A stretch of DNA of 64,000 bases from Thermincola carboxydiphila (lineage in GTDB: Bacteria > Bacillota > Thermincolia > Thermincolales > UBA2595), in the NCBI GenBank assembly GCA_016841325.1, contig JAENZJ010000006.1:1-64000 (forward strand). Reading direction: 5' to 3'. Positions 15,195 to 23,955 of the stretch are shown piece by piece. The translations under genes and the position numbers were made by a program. The number at the start of each line of letters is the position of its first letter. The first letter of the stretch is position 1. Under the pieces are notes generated by a model, which did not search any database, was not told where the DNA came from, and saw only the letters and a list, made by a program, of their open reading frames with translations.

Positions 15195-15875
15195 TTACAT
15201 GTCGAGGACATATTCAAACAGGACAAAGGGTACCACCAGGAATACGGCATCAAAGGCACCGAGAATCTTCACCCATGACACCCACTCTGCGGTCAGGGCC
15301 CCTGACAAAATTGCCGCAGTTGCCTGGACGGCACCAAGGACAACAGGTACCGTTACCGGAAACAGTATCACCGGCAGGAGGACTTCACTGCTCCTGGCAT
15401 TAGAGGAGAGGGCAGCCAGAAAGGTTCCCACCGCAGTAAAGCCCAGGGTACCCAGGAAAATCACCAGCACCAGAGCCGGGACTGCCTGTAGTGGTATTTT
15501 GTAATTAAAGAGGACAGCGAACAGGGGGAGGGTAACTATTTCCACGATGGTAACATATATAAAGTTTGCCGTCAATTTTCCAAAATAAATCACACTGCGG
15601 TCCACCGGGCAGAGAATAAGGCCTGTGATACAGTCATTGGTCTTTTCCGAGACAAATGAACGGTTCAGGCCGAGTACTGCTGCGAAAATAAAGCATACCC
15701 ATACCATACCCGGGAAGACCTGCCTGATAACAGCTTTGGTGGGGTCAAAGGCAAAGACAAAAACGATGATGGTCAGTACCGCAAAGACCAGCATGGAACT
15801 CAGGAGTTCCCTGGTACGAAACTCAGCGGCAAGGTCCTTTTGCACAATAGCCCTGATTCCGGTCAGCATATGCAT
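15195..15875 (-). CDS. ccmB: Heme exporter ABC permease CcmB
   Basis: 226 residues with six hydrophobic segments; the membrane part of the CcmAB transporter, which drives release of heme-loaded CcmE. Family features are KDLAAEFRTRELLSSMLVF at the N-terminus and GLILCPVDRSVIYFGK. ATG 15875 or ATG 15869 could start it. It follows ccmA by 3 bases. Confidence 0.93.
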   Translation of the reverse strand: MHMLTGIRAIVQKDLAAEFRTRELLSSMLVFAVLTIIVFVFAFDPTKAVIRQVFPGMVWVCFIFAAVLGLNRSFVSEKTNDCITGLILCPVDRSVIYFGKLTANFIYVTIVEIVTLPLFAVLFNYKIPLQAVPALVLVIFLGTLGFTAVGTFLAALSSNARSSEVLLPVILFPVTVPVVLGAVQATAAILSGALTAEWVSWVKILGAFDAVFLVVPFVLFEYVLDM

Positions 15876-15878
15876 AAT

Positions 15879-16583
15879 CTAAGCCGCCCCTTTCACTTTA
15901 TCAAGGTACAGGCTCCTGAGGTCATTTTTCTCCAGGGCATCTCTGCCGCCGTCGTAAACGATTTTTCCCCTGACCACAAACAGAACCCGGTCACTCATCA
16001 TGATTCCTTCCTCGAAGTTATGGGTAATCAGGAAAACAGTTCTTTTCTGCAGGTTAAGCTGGCTGAGGACATCATTTAGTATCTGGATGGCATGCGGGTC
16101 CAGCCCGGTATAGGGTTCATCCAGATAGAGCACAGCCGGATCATGCAGGATAGCCCTGGCAATGGCCAGCCGCTGCTGCATTCCCCGTGAAAATGTCCGC
16201 ACCGGATCATTTATGGAGAAATCGAGCCCAACCTGGCTGACTACGTCAAATATCCTGTTTTTCAGGTCCTTAACCCGGTACATACGACCGTAGAACTCCA
16301 GGTTTTCCCTGGCTGTCAGGTTTTCATAAAGGAAGGTGTTATGTGAGATAACACCAATTTTTTGCCGTAAACTGTCGGTATTTTTTCTGGTATCCATGCT
16401 GTCAATAAAAATTTCACCTTTTGTCGGGCGTGAAATAAGGGCAAGGGTCTTCAGCAGGGTGCTTTTTCCGGCTCCATTGGGACCGAAAACAGTTACAAAC
16501 TGTCCCGAAGGGATATCAATATCAATACCCCGCAGAATCTCCTTACGGCCTATGGTTTTGGTGAGTCCCACAGCTCTTATCAA
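15879..16583 (-). CDS. ccmA: Heme exporter ABC ATPase CcmA
   Basis: About 234 residues. Walker A GPNGAGKSTLL, signature FSRGMQQRLAIARAI, Walker B VLYLDEPYTGLDP and H-loop FLITHNFEEG are all intact. It powers the CcmABCD complex. The start is taken as TTG 16583 (IRAVGLTK), 8 bases after AGGAG; the track start GTG 16592 overlaps that site. Confidence 0.93.
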   Translation of the reverse strand: MIRAVGLTKTIGRKEILRGIDIDIPSGQFVTVFGPNGAGKSTLLKTLALISRPTKGEIFIDSMDTRKNTDSLRQKIGVISHNTFLYENLTARENLEFYGRMYRVKDLKNRIFDVVSQVGLDFSINDPVRTFSRGMQQRLAIARAILHDPAVLYLDEPYTGLDPHAIQILNDVLSQLNLQKRTVFLITHNFEEGIMMSDRVLFVVRGKIVYDGGRDALEKNDLRSLYLDKVKGAA

Positions 16584-16625
16584 TGCTACCACTCCTGTCC
16601 GGGGCCGGCTGTTATATCAGCCAGC

Positions 16626-17693
16626 CTATTCCAGGGCTTCAAGTTCCCTGATTTTCAGTTTAATCTTTAAAAGCTTTTTCATATATTGTTCCCTGAGCCC
16701 CACAATTTCCCCGGAATCTGCTTCACCTGTTTCGGCCTTGTGGTCCAGGGCGGCTATTTTATCAAGCAGGCGTTTTTGTCTGATTACCAGATTATCCAGC
16801 ATTTTAGCCAGTTGTTCTTCTCTTTCCAGCTCCTTCTGTCTAAGATGCTTTTTCTTAAGGTATAACCCGGCGGCAGCCACACCTGCAAAGAAAAGGATTG
16901 CCAGTGCAGCCACCCATAAATGGGGGTCTGTTCCGGAGAGGGGAGAGCTGGCCCACCGCTGCAGGTGGGAGGTACTGTGGAACCCTGACTTTGCTCCGCT
17001 GTATCCCTGTCCGACCCTGTCAGCTGAAACTGTTAGGCCGAATTTTTGTTCAGCCATTGCTTTTTCGAGCAGCAGCACATGGTAAGACCTGCCTTCAAAT
17101 TCCTGGAGGCCATAGTCCTGGATGCTGCCATCACTTTTTAGTTTTAACTGTCCTTTGGGAGACATTACATAAAGAATATCTGTCGGGTAATTTACCTTTT
17201 TCTCAAAATTAAGGCTATTTTCAGTGTCAAAAGGGATTTTATAGAAAAGGCTGATGTCTGTTGTCCCCTTGACCAGCGGGGAAGTGGTAATAATGCCGTC
17301 AGGGTTGGCGACAACCGAATCCCGATTGAGGCCTTCCACCTGCAGGTCAGTATACCCTGGAGGCAGGGATATCCTCAGTACAGCCTTTTTATTGTTGTCA
17401 ATATTTTCTGTACCGGTAAAGGTTTCATTAAGGGAATTTTTTACCTTCAGGACCTCTTTTACCTGGATCGAACCGCTTTCCCGTCCTTCCAGCAGAACAT
17501 GATGAATTTCCATACTGATTCCCTGTCCGACTGCCTCTTCAGGGACAGCGACCTGTTGTTTTTCCGTTTCGGATGCTGATATTTGGTTTTCTTCCGGTGC
17601 GGCCGTTTCAGCCGCACCGGAAGCCGCTGCTGTTACTGTCAGCAGGGCAAATGAAAGCAGCAGTGCTATTAAATATCTACCTGGCCTTCTCAT
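16626..17693 (-). CDS. Secreted/membrane protein with C-terminal coiled coil, in ccm operon
   Basis: 355 residues. A Sec signal peptide (ends about residue 27) is followed by an extracytoplasmic beta-rich domain (about 50-240). One membrane helix (WVAALAILFFAGVAAAGLYL) leads to a cytoplasmic Lys/Glu-rich coiled coil (about 290-355). No cysteine-pair or heme motif is seen. The next upstream gene ends TAA immediately before this ATG, so translation is probably coupled. It resembles the 22261 protein in architecture (outer domain, helix, charged tail). A role in holding the maturation complex together is only a guess. Confidence 0.75.
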   Translation of the reverse strand: MRRPGRYLIALLLSFALLTVTAAASGAAETAAPEENQISASETEKQQVAVPEEAVGQGISMEIHHVLLEGRESGSIQVKEVLKVKNSLNETFTGTENIDNNKKAVLRISLPPGYTDLQVEGLNRDSVVANPDGIITTSPLVKGTTDISLFYKIPFDTENSLNFEKKVNYPTDILYVMSPKGQLKLKSDGSIQDYGLQEFEGRSYHVLLLEKAMAEQKFGLTVSADRVGQGYSGAKSGFHSTSHLQRWASSPLSGTDPHLWVAALAILFFAGVAAAGLYLKKKHLRQKELEREEQLAKMLDNLVIRQKRLLDKIAALDHKAETGEADSGEIVGLREQYMKKLLKIKLKIRELEALE

Positions 17694-18101
17694 TTAAATC
17701 ACCCCGGTATTTGTTTGGCGCTGCCTGCGCAGTGCTTCCAGTTCACGTTCAATTTCTTCTGTCAATTCCAGCTCGGTGTCCTCATACATAAAGTCCAATT
17801 CATCTTCGTCATGATTAAGTTCGAGTTCCAGTTCATCTTCCTCATTAAGGATTTCCAGAGCCTTTTGTTTATATTGTTGTTTCAGATTCCGGTAGTCGTC
17901 GTCAGACAGTTTTTTCATTTTATAATCGAACTCAATTTCATTAATAGTGGTAAATACGGCTTCCTTGGTTCTCTCCAGTGATTCTTCATCCGAATCAGGG
18001 GAGGTGCAACTGTCAGCAGTATATTCCCTGCGGACCAGCGGCAGGATAACCAGGTATCCGGTTATGGCGAGGATAAGGAACAGTGCAATTCCCGTAAACA
18101 T
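17694..18101 (-). CDS. CcmI-like small membrane protein
   Basis: 135 residues. One N-terminal helix (GIALFLILAITGYLVILPL) is followed by a very acidic cytoplasmic tail. The segment AVFTTINEIEFDYKMKKLSDDDYRNLKQQY matches the N-terminal helical motif of CcmI / CycH-type assembly proteins, which contact CcmF and CcmH. The TPR region of proteobacterial CcmI is missing. A good ribosome site (AGGAGGGCTGACAG) precedes the ATG. Confidence 0.75.
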   Translation of the reverse strand: MFTGIALFLILAITGYLVILPLVRREYTADSCTSPDSDEESLERTKEAVFTTINEIEFDYKMKKLSDDDYRNLKQQYKQKALEILNEEDELELELNHDEDELDFMYEDTELELTEEIERELEALRRQRQTNTGVI

Positions 18102-18164
18102 CTGTCAGCCCTCCTGTTATTAAGCAGCCTATGTTTTCAACAGGCCCCTGCTATTTTCTATCAA

Positions 18165-18692
18165 TTAAAGGTACTTCTTAAGCTCAGCATCAAGTTTATC
18201 TTCATATTCGGAAAGGTCCGCCATTTGTTTCGGGTCTGCCTCATCATTGTCCATACGCTCCAGTTTGGCATAAAAGACCCACTTGTCCAGAACGAAATAT
18301 ACTGCCAGGCCGCCGCCCAGTATGGCCACAAAAGGGGTTACCCATGCGGTGATATTAAACCCCTCTGCCGGAGGGGCGGCCAGGACCTTATCACCGTAAA
18401 TGCTCACAAAATAACCCATTATCTCATCTTTGGACTGACCTTTTGCCAGACGGTCAACAATTATTTTTCGCATATATTCTGCAGTCTGGTTTTCACAGGC
18501 GGAGAGAATCATGCCACATCCATCTTGACATATAAGGTTTTCTTCAATCTCTCTCTGCAGGTTCTGGTCCACCTCGGCTGCAAGAGCCGGTTCCGCAGGG
18601 GCGGAAGGCAGAAATCCGGGGCCGGCGGCAAGAACAGCCATAAGGACGCTGATCAGTGCGGCTTTCTGCAGTATCTTAATCACTTTAATCAA
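18165..18692 (-). CDS. ccmH: CcmH-type apocytochrome c thiol reductase subunit
   Basis: 175 residues: signal peptide or first helix, CcmH domain (about 45-110), second helix (AWVTPFVAILGGGLAVYFVLD), short tail. The domain is recognised from ENQTAEYMRKIIVDRLAKGQS and YFVSIYGDKVLAAPP. The redox motif is unusual: LICQDGCGMILSAC, a CX3C plus a third Cys, instead of the LRCxxCQ of proteobacteria. CcmH holds apocytochrome thiols reduced for heme attachment. It overlaps ccmF by 4 bases. Confidence 0.9.
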   Translation of the reverse strand: MIKVIKILQKAALISVLMAVLAAGPGFLPSAPAEPALAAEVDQNLQREIEENLICQDGCGMILSACENQTAEYMRKIIVDRLAKGQSKDEIMGYFVSIYGDKVLAAPPAEGFNITAWVTPFVAILGGGLAVYFVLDKWVFYAKLERMDNDEADPKQMADLSEYEDKLDAELKKYL

Positions 18693-20650
18693 CTCCCTCT
18701 GACGTATTTAGGCCCGACTTCCGCGCCCCTCCCGGGCCAGAGGGCAAATATTGTCCCAAACACCATCACATAGCCGCCGATCCACATCCAGGCAATTAAG
18801 GGGTTCACCAGGATTTTAAGTGTGGCCCGGCCGTCTTTTTCCCAACCGGCCAGAATTACATAAAGGTCTTCTGAAAGGCTTCCCCTGATGGCCACCTCAG
18901 TTGAAGGGTTGGGGTGGGTTGGATAGAATACCTTTTCCGGTTTGAGGGTATCCAGGAATTTACCATTCTTTTCGGCATCCAGCACAGCATATATAACATC
19001 ATTTTCACCATCACTTCTCTGGGACAGATAGCGGTAGGTGACAGTGTAATCCTCGACACGGACAGACTCATCAGGACTTACAGTTTTCTCGACAAACCTG
19101 TCAAAGGCCTGGGAACCGATTATTCCGATAATCAGCATAATAATCCCCAGGTGGATTATATAGCCTCCATATCTCCTGCGGTTTCTCACCATTAGTCGGG
19201 CAAGGGCTACAAACGGGTTTTCACCGGTCATTTTCATTCTTACTGCTGTACCCTTTACAAATTCCATCAGGGTTGAGATGATCACAAAGGCCACTGTGGT
19301 GAATGCAGCCAGGGCATATATCTGCCTCAGGCCCAGGGCAAAGGCGGCCACGGCAAAGATTACGGAACCTGCCACCGGGACAAGGAAATTGTCACGAAGG
19401 CTCTTCCCTGATGATTTTCTCCAGGCAATCAGGGGACAGATACCCATCAGGAGAATCATCAACATCCCAAGAGGGGCATTGACTGTATTAAAGTAAGGAA
19501 TTGAAACTGTTGGCCTGGTGCCTGTGAAGGCTTCACCGATCAGTGGATAAATGGTTCCGAAAAAGGTGGTAAAGGCTATTCCCACAAGAATAAGGTTGTT
19601 TAAGAGGAAACTGCTTTCTTTGGAGATGTATGATTCAAATTCACGGGCTTCCCGGAGCATATTCAGCCTGTCAAATATCAGCCAGAAGGACCCTACAAAG
19701 ACAACCCCGGTGAAAACCAGGAAAAATGTTCCCAGACTGGAGTTTCCGAAGGCATGCACTGAGGTAAGGATACCGCTTCTGACCAGGAATGTGCCGAACA
19801 GGGTCAGCAGATATGTGATGGTAATCAGGGACACATTCCATATTTTCAGCATGTTTTTACGCTCCTGAATCATCACTGAATGCAGGAAGGCGCTTCCTGT
19901 CAGCCATGGAATAAAGGAGGCGTTTTCTACCGGGTCCCAGGCCCAGTACCCCCCCCAGCCAAGCTCGACATAAGCCCACTGGGCCCCGTAAAGGTTGCCC
20001 AGTGTCAGGAACATCCAGGCGAGAATGGTCCACTTACGGGTAAGCTTTATCCAGCGGTCATCGGATTTTTTAATAATCAGTGCCGCCATCGCAAAAGCAA
20101 AGGGGACAGCAAAGCCGACATAACCAAGATAGGTGGTCACCGGGTGGACGACCATGCCAAAGTTCTGCAGCATTGGGTTCATACCTGCCCCTTCTGCAGA
20201 AGAGAGGGGCAGCTTTTCGAAGGGGTTGGAGACAAATGCCAGGATAAACAGGAAGAATACGGTATTCCCCATCAGTATTGAAGAAACATAGGTGGTCATT
20301 TCTTTTATTTTATCTGCATAGGTGACTATGGCGGCATATACTGTCAGTACCCAGAGCCATAACAGCAGGGAACCGCCGTTTCCGGCCCAGAGTGCCGCAA
20401 ATTTGTAAAACAGGGGAAGGTCAGTGCTGGTATAATCATATACGTATTTAACTGAAAAGTCGCTTGTAACAAGCAGGTATACCAGAGCCAGAGAGGTGAT
20501 GGTGGACAGGATGGCAGTTCCCAGGACTGCACCCCTGGCGCTTTTGACCAGGTTCCTGTTATTAAGCCTCTGGCCTGCCAACTGCCCGGCTATGGCGTAT
20601 ATTGACAGGATAAAACTTATGACCAGTGATATATATCCGATATCAGCCAT
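18689..20650 (-). CDS. ccmF: Cytochrome c heme lyase subunit CcmF
   Basis: 653 residues with about 15 membrane helices. It ligates heme from holo-CcmE to CxxCH sites of apocytochromes. The WWD domain is visible as GWGGYWAWDPVENASFIPW (about residue 225-245), along with conserved histidines (MVVHPVTTY, FLHSVMIQE, VHAFG). A normal-length, intact gene. No cytochrome with CxxCH was seen inside this window; the substrates lie elsewhere. Confidence 0.96.
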   Translation of the reverse strand: MADIGYISLVISFILSIYAIAGQLAGQRLNNRNLVKSARGAVLGTAILSTITSLALVYLLVTSDFSVKYVYDYTSTDLPLFYKFAALWAGNGGSLLLWLWVLTVYAAIVTYADKIKEMTTYVSSILMGNTVFFLFILAFVSNPFEKLPLSSAEGAGMNPMLQNFGMVVHPVTTYLGYVGFAVPFAFAMAALIIKKSDDRWIKLTRKWTILAWMFLTLGNLYGAQWAYVELGWGGYWAWDPVENASFIPWLTGSAFLHSVMIQERKNMLKIWNVSLITITYLLTLFGTFLVRSGILTSVHAFGNSSLGTFFLVFTGVVFVGSFWLIFDRLNMLREAREFESYISKESSFLLNNLILVGIAFTTFFGTIYPLIGEAFTGTRPTVSIPYFNTVNAPLGMLMILLMGICPLIAWRKSSGKSLRDNFLVPVAGSVIFAVAAFALGLRQIYALAAFTTVAFVIISTLMEFVKGTAVRMKMTGENPFVALARLMVRNRRRYGGYIIHLGIIMLIIGIIGSQAFDRFVEKTVSPDESVRVEDYTVTYRYLSQRSDGENDVIYAVLDAEKNGKFLDTLKPEKVFYPTHPNPSTEVAIRGSLSEDLYVILAGWEKDGRATLKILVNPLIAWMWIGGYVMVFGTIFALWPGRGAEVGPKYVRGS

Positions 20651-20721
20651 TTATTTATACCCCCTATTATTAAGTCTCCTGAAATAGAAATGTCATTCAT
20701 TCAAGGTTTTTTTTGGCCTAT

Positions 20722-20836
20722 GGTGAGGTGTTGTATGGAATTTTTCTTGCACTGCCGCCGTTATGAGTCTTGCTGCAGTGGGGTGGCAGCTTAGACTCAT
20801 AGGCAGCAGTGCGGAAAATCGGTATAACACCTCACC
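20722..20836. repeat. Long imperfect palindrome (MITE-like or large hairpin) between ccmE and ccmF
   Basis: Terminal inverted repeats GGTGAGGTGTTGTA / TATAACACCTCACC (13 of 14 match). Further pairing inside (GCACTGC-GCC, TATGAGTCT, GCTGC) folds the 115 bases into one long stem. It begins directly after the ccmE stop codon. The left half recurs at about 51469-51524, so this is a dispersed element. Confidence 0.7.
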
Positions 20837-21223
20837 TTATTCTGCTTCGTACTTGGAGGGGCATTTAACCTTTACAGCCTCTGCTTTGAACTTTGAATCG
20901 GCATCAAATTTTCCTTCTACAATAATCGGGTACCCGGAATCGAAGTTATCAGGTTTAACGCCATTGTAGGTGATTTCTATATCCTTTTGTTCATCTGTCA
21001 GGGTAAATTGGAGGGTTACAGTATCGGCATCCCAGACTGTACTGCCTTCCTTAAGGTATCCTTCCATCTGGATATACCTCCCGGCAGATGTCTGCTGTAT
21101 TGCCAGGGCTTCTTTGATTGTCAGGTAGGAGCCTGTATTGTCCTTGAGGCCGCTTCCGATAAGAACAGTCATGGCTCCTGCAATGACAACAAGTGCGATC
21201 CCGGTTTTCAGTTTCTTATTCAT
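20837..21223 (-). CDS. ccmE: Heme chaperone CcmE, CxxxY variant
   Basis: 128 residues: one N-terminal anchor helix, then the OB-fold domain (GRYIQMEGYLKEGS, VTLQFTLTDEQKDIEITYNG, PIIVEGKFDADSKFKAEAVKVKC). The heme-binding motif near the C-terminus is CPSKY, with Cys replacing the usual covalent-heme His of HxxxY. This is the CxxxY class known from Desulfovibrio and archaea. It carries heme from CcmC to CcmF. The long palindrome lies between it and ccmF. Confidence 0.93.
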   Translation of the reverse strand: MNKKLKTGIALVVIAGAMTVLIGSGLKDNTGSYLTIKEALAIQQTSAGRYIQMEGYLKEGSTVWDADTVTLQFTLTDEQKDIEITYNGVKPDNFDSGYPIIVEGKFDADSKFKAEAVKVKCPSKYEAE

Positions 21224-21250
21224 TAATTAACTCCTTTCTTCCCGGAGGTG

Positions 21251-22261
21251 CTACTCCAATTCATCAATCAGTTCCCGGTAAGTCTCTTCACTGATTTTAC
21301 CGTCCAGAAGCATCTGACGGATACGTTTCTTCTCTTTTGCCGCTTGAGACGTTGCCTCCCTGCGGGTTCCGGAGACATTGCCATTCTTACCGCCGTATTT
21401 TTTGTGGATACGATTAACTCTGTCCATTGGAGGTGCACTCTTTGAGCGGTTAACGGAATAGAAAATGAACAATGCCAATACGATTACAAAAAGGATGACC
21501 GGGACGATGACTTCAGGTTTCTTCCATGCAGATGTCCCCAGGGGTTCGGAAGCCTCACCCTGTTGGCCGGTGTTGGGGTCCAGTGGTTCCACTGAGGGTT
21601 CTTTTTCAGATCTGGTATAGCTGATATTCAGTTTGACCGGTTTATCCGGACCGATATTGGCAAAGGTAAAGATATCATTGGCAAAGCCCTCGCCGTCCTT
21701 GCCCGTTGAAGCCGGGGCCGGGTCTGTTTTGAAGTTGGTCGACTTGAGGGGTTCTTTTATAGTCAGTTTCAGGGCCCCGGTTTTATAAAAAGGAACATAA
21801 TCCAGGTTCATGGTTTTGTCAGGATACCCCTGAAGGGGATTCCAGTAGTACTCCAGCCATATGGGATAATCTTCACCCGGAGCTATAGGCTTGGTAGTTT
21901 TCCAACTGAGCACCTGGTAGTCGCCCCGGTCTTCGAGTTCATAAGGCTGGCAGGAATGCTGACCCCCATTAACCAGTTCACAGGCCATGCGGACTTCAAT
22001 TTCCTTGGGTACGTTAAAATACACCTTCCCGTTAAATTCCTTTCCGGAAGTATTGGTAAGTGTGCCGGTGTATATTGCCAGAACCCGCGGGTCATCATAT
22101 TCGGGCCAAATCTGCAGGTCCATTTCCCGTACTTCCAGGCTGCTGCTGTCTTCGCCGGGAGCAGCTGCAGCCGGCTGAGGAATCAACACACCTGCAGCTA
22201 ACAGCACTGCCAGTGCCAAAACAAGGGGACCCATCCTGGAAACCCTGAAAAAAGTTTTCAT
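21251..22261 (-). CDS. Extracytoplasmic-domain membrane protein with C-terminal SHOCT-like motif
   Basis: 336 residues and first gene of the ccm operon. A signal peptide (to about 33) precedes an outer beta-sandwich-like domain with two Cys (ACELVNGGQHSC). One helix (VIVPVILFVIVLALFIFYSV) leads to a basic tail ending in KRIRQMLLDGKISEETYRELIDEL, which resembles SHOCT. No assigned family. The ATG follows GGGAGGTTTTTTCAG. The region upstream carries three operators shared with divergent cysK. Confidence 0.75.
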   Translation of the reverse strand: MKTFFRVSRMGPLVLALAVLLAAGVLIPQPAAAAPGEDSSSLEVREMDLQIWPEYDDPRVLAIYTGTLTNTSGKEFNGKVYFNVPKEIEVRMACELVNGGQHSCQPYELEDRGDYQVLSWKTTKPIAPGEDYPIWLEYYWNPLQGYPDKTMNLDYVPFYKTGALKLTIKEPLKSTNFKTDPAPASTGKDGEGFANDIFTFANIGPDKPVKLNISYTRSEKEPSVEPLDPNTGQQGEASEPLGTSAWKKPEVIVPVILFVIVLALFIFYSVNRSKSAPPMDRVNRIHKKYGGKNGNVSGTRREATSQAAKEKKRIRQMLLDGKISEETYRELIDELE

Positions 22262-22338
22262 CTGAAAAAACCTCCCATTTTTAAGTGAAATGTGTATGTG
22301 ATGTACTGCTATACCGCATAATAAAGGTGGACAAAAAC

Positions 22339-22359
22339 ACTACTATACAGTATAGTAGT
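22339..22359. promoter_or_regulatory. BlaI-type operator, 21-bp perfect palindrome upstream of the ccm operon
   Basis: Core TACTATACAGTATAGTA (22341-22357) extended by AC / GT on the two sides, giving 10+1+10 perfect symmetry. It is the most symmetric copy in the window and lies about 80 bases upstream of the first ccm-operon gene. Confidence 0.75.
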
Positions 22360-22372
22360 TATAAGCGGGCAT

Positions 22373-22389
22373 TACTACGGGGCATAGTA
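22373..22389. promoter_or_regulatory. BlaI-type operator in ccm/cysK intergenic region
   Basis: TACTACGGGGCATAGTA. It starts 32 bases after the start of the previous copy (about three helical turns), so side-by-side dimers on one DNA face are possible. Confidence 0.7.
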
Positions 22390-22445
22390 GCAACGGGCAA
22401 AAAAGAAAACTGTTGTTACAATAAGACGAAGGGGGGTTAACTTAA

Positions 22446-22462
22446 TACTACGAAGTGTAGTA
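22446..22462. promoter_or_regulatory. BlaI-type operator upstream of cysK
   Basis: TACTACGAAGTGTAGTA, perfect 6-bp half-sites. It lies just after a possible cysK promoter (TTGTTA at 22413, TTAACT at 22437). Confidence 0.7.
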
Positions 22463-22499
22463 ACGAATTCATTATACGGTTTAGTTATAAAATGAACAA

Positions 22500-22680
22500 G
22501 CCCCAAAATTAACTGTTGTAGGTGATGGCTGACTTATTACGCTGTTTTTCGCGTGAAAGCTATCATTTGCTATTAAATTATTTGCATAACAAATTAAGCA
22601 AAAGGCTAAGCTTCGCCGAAAGCAAACCTAGAGAAGAGTTACGATGCGGTGCTTATCCTTTAAAAATAACACACGGGGGG
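22500..22680 (+). other. Long untranslated leader of cysK, possible structured RNA
   Basis: About 180 bases between the operator region and the cysK ribosome site. Hairpin potential exists (TTTGCT / AGCAAA arms around an A/T-rich helix, then GGC-TTC-GCC). I compared it with T-box, S-box and c-di-GMP consensus from memory and it fits none. The ORF track extends cysK through it, but that peptide does not look like CysK. Confidence 0.3.
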
Positions 22681-22686
22681 ATAAAG

Positions 22687-23613
22687 ATGGGAAACATTCA
22701 TGAAAGCATAACCGAGCTGGTTGGGAGTACTCCACTGGTGAGGCTGCAAAAACTGAACAACACCGGGGCAGATATTCTGGTTAAGCTGGAATCCTTTAAT
22801 CCCGGTGGAAGTGTCAAGGACCGCATCAGCCTTAACATGATTGCACAGGCGGAACGGGAAGGCAGAATTGGCAGTAATACTGTGATTATCGAACCAACCA
22901 GCGGGAATACCGGAATTGGGCTGGCTATCATTGCTGCTGCCAGGGGCTATAGGTTAATCCTGACTATGCCTGATACCATGAGTGTTGAGCGCAGGAACCT
23001 GCTTAAAGCATATGGTGCTGAGCTTGTTTTGACTCCCGGGGCGGAGGGTATGAAGGGTGCGGTCAGCAAGGCCCTCGAATTATCCGGAAAATACCCGGAC
23101 TCCTTTGTGCCACAGCAGTTTGAAAACCCTGCCAATCCCGAAATTCACAGTAGTACAACTGCCAGGGAAATCTGGGAAGACACCGATGGGGAAATTGATA
23201 TCTTTGTTGCCGGGGTAGGCACAGGGGGGACTGTTACCGGAGCCGGTCAGAAACTTAAGGAACTGAATCCCGATGTACAGGTGATTGCAGTGGAACCGGC
23301 CAGTTCCCCGGTTCTTTCGGGTGGCACTCCCGGACCACACAAAATCCAGGGCATTGGGGCCGGTTTTGTTCCCGGGGTGCTAAACAGGGATGTCATCGAT
23401 GAAATCATCACTGTTACAGATGAAGATGCTATGGAATTGGCCAGAAGAGCGGCTTCCGCTGAAGGGATACTGGTGGGGATATCATCCGGTGCGGCCCTTT
23501 ATGCCGGGCTTAAAGTGGGCAGCCGTCCGGAAAACAGGGGTAAAAGAATCATAGTGGTTCTGCCCGATACGGGGGAACGGTATCTTTCAACAGCGCTGTT
23601 TGCTGATATCTAA
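22687..23613 (+). CDS. cysK: Cysteine synthase (O-acetylserine sulfhydrylase)
   Basis: 308 residues from ATG 22687, preceded by GGGGGGATAAAG. PLP enzyme forming cysteine from O-acetylserine and sulfide. Visible: [17 protein letters not shown] lysine in [10 protein letters not shown], substrate loop PTSGNTGIG, phosphate-binding [10 protein letters not shown], and SSGAALYAG near the end. The gene has operators upstream but no S-box, unlike its paralogue at 23956, so the two copies are regulated differently. Confidence 0.95.
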   Translation: MGNIHESITELVGSTPLVRLQKLNNTGADILVKLESFNPGGSVKDRISLNMIAQAEREGRIGSNTVIIEPTSGNTGIGLAIIAAARGYRLILTMPDTMSVERRNLLKAYGAELVLTPGAEGMKGAVSKALELSGKYPDSFVPQQFENPANPEIHSSTTAREIWEDTDGEIDIFVAGVGTGGTVTGAGQKLKELNPDVQVIAVEPASSPVLSGGTPGPHKIQGIGAGFVPGVLNRDVIDEIITVTDEDAMELARRAASAEGILVGISSGAALYAGLKVGSRPENRGKRIIVVLPDTGERYLSTALFADI

Positions 23614-23641
23614 CTTCATTAAAGTAAAATTATTTTTACTA

Positions 23642-23670
23642 TTGACAAATGCTACTACGCATGCTAGTAT
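23642..23670 (+). promoter_or_regulatory. Promoter of the S-box operon
   Basis: TTGACA (23642-23647), 17-base spacer, TAGTAT (23665-23670). The -10 box overlaps the right half of the operator at 23653. Confidence 0.8.
23653..23669. promoter_or_regulatory. BlaI-type operator inside the S-box operon promoter
   Basis: TACTACGCATGCTAGTA fills the -35/-10 spacer and the -10 box, so a bound repressor would exclude RNA polymerase. The operon thus has both a DNA operator and an RNA switch. Confidence 0.75.
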
Positions 23671-23693
23671 TTATTAAACATAATAAAACAGAC

Positions 23694-23869
23694 TCTTATC
23701 AAGAGCGGCGGAGGGACAGGCCCTATGATGCCCGGCAACAGCCGAATTCCCGGCAGGGAACTTCGGAAATGTGCCAATTCCTGCAGGAGTATCCTGAGAG
23801 ATAAGAGAGGAATTATGGGATTGTCCCAAAGGCTGAATCCTCTCTGCTCTTGGGACGGTCCCAATTTTT
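23694..23869 (+). ncRNA. SAM-I (S-box) riboswitch with terminator
   Basis: The aptamer begins CTTATCAAGAG and continues with the conserved GGAGGGAC-GGCCC-ATG-TGCCCGGCAAC core. It closes with GAGAGATAAGAGAGG pairing back to the start (to about 23810). The expression platform holds TTGTCCCAA (from 23820) that can pair with TTGGGAC, and a terminator hairpin TTGGGAC-G-GTCCCAA with a T5 run at 23850-23869. High S-adenosylmethionine should terminate transcription before cysK2-metY-metA. Confidence 0.92.
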
Positions 23870-23920
23870 GTTGGAAAAAGGGTAGTTTAGTGGATTTAAC
23901 ACCGGTTCCATGAGTCAAAC

Positions 23921-23937
23921 TACTACCGTATGCGGTA
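23921..23937. promoter_or_regulatory. Weak BlaI-type operator copy just before cysK2
   Basis: TACTACCGTATGCGGTA; the right arm deviates by one base from TAGTA. It lies within the transcribed leader, 19 bases before the start codon. Possibly a degenerate site. Confidence 0.35.
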
Positions 23938-23955
23938 AAGAACGGAGGGAATGTG

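Noticed and set aside
22500-22680. T-box, S-box or c-di-GMP riboswitch before cysK
   Set aside because: The diagnostic T-box, S-box and GEMM cores are absent; kept only as an unassigned leader.
22522-22686. N-terminal extension of cysK
   Set aside because: The extra residues do not look like CysK and a strong ribosome site precedes ATG 22687.
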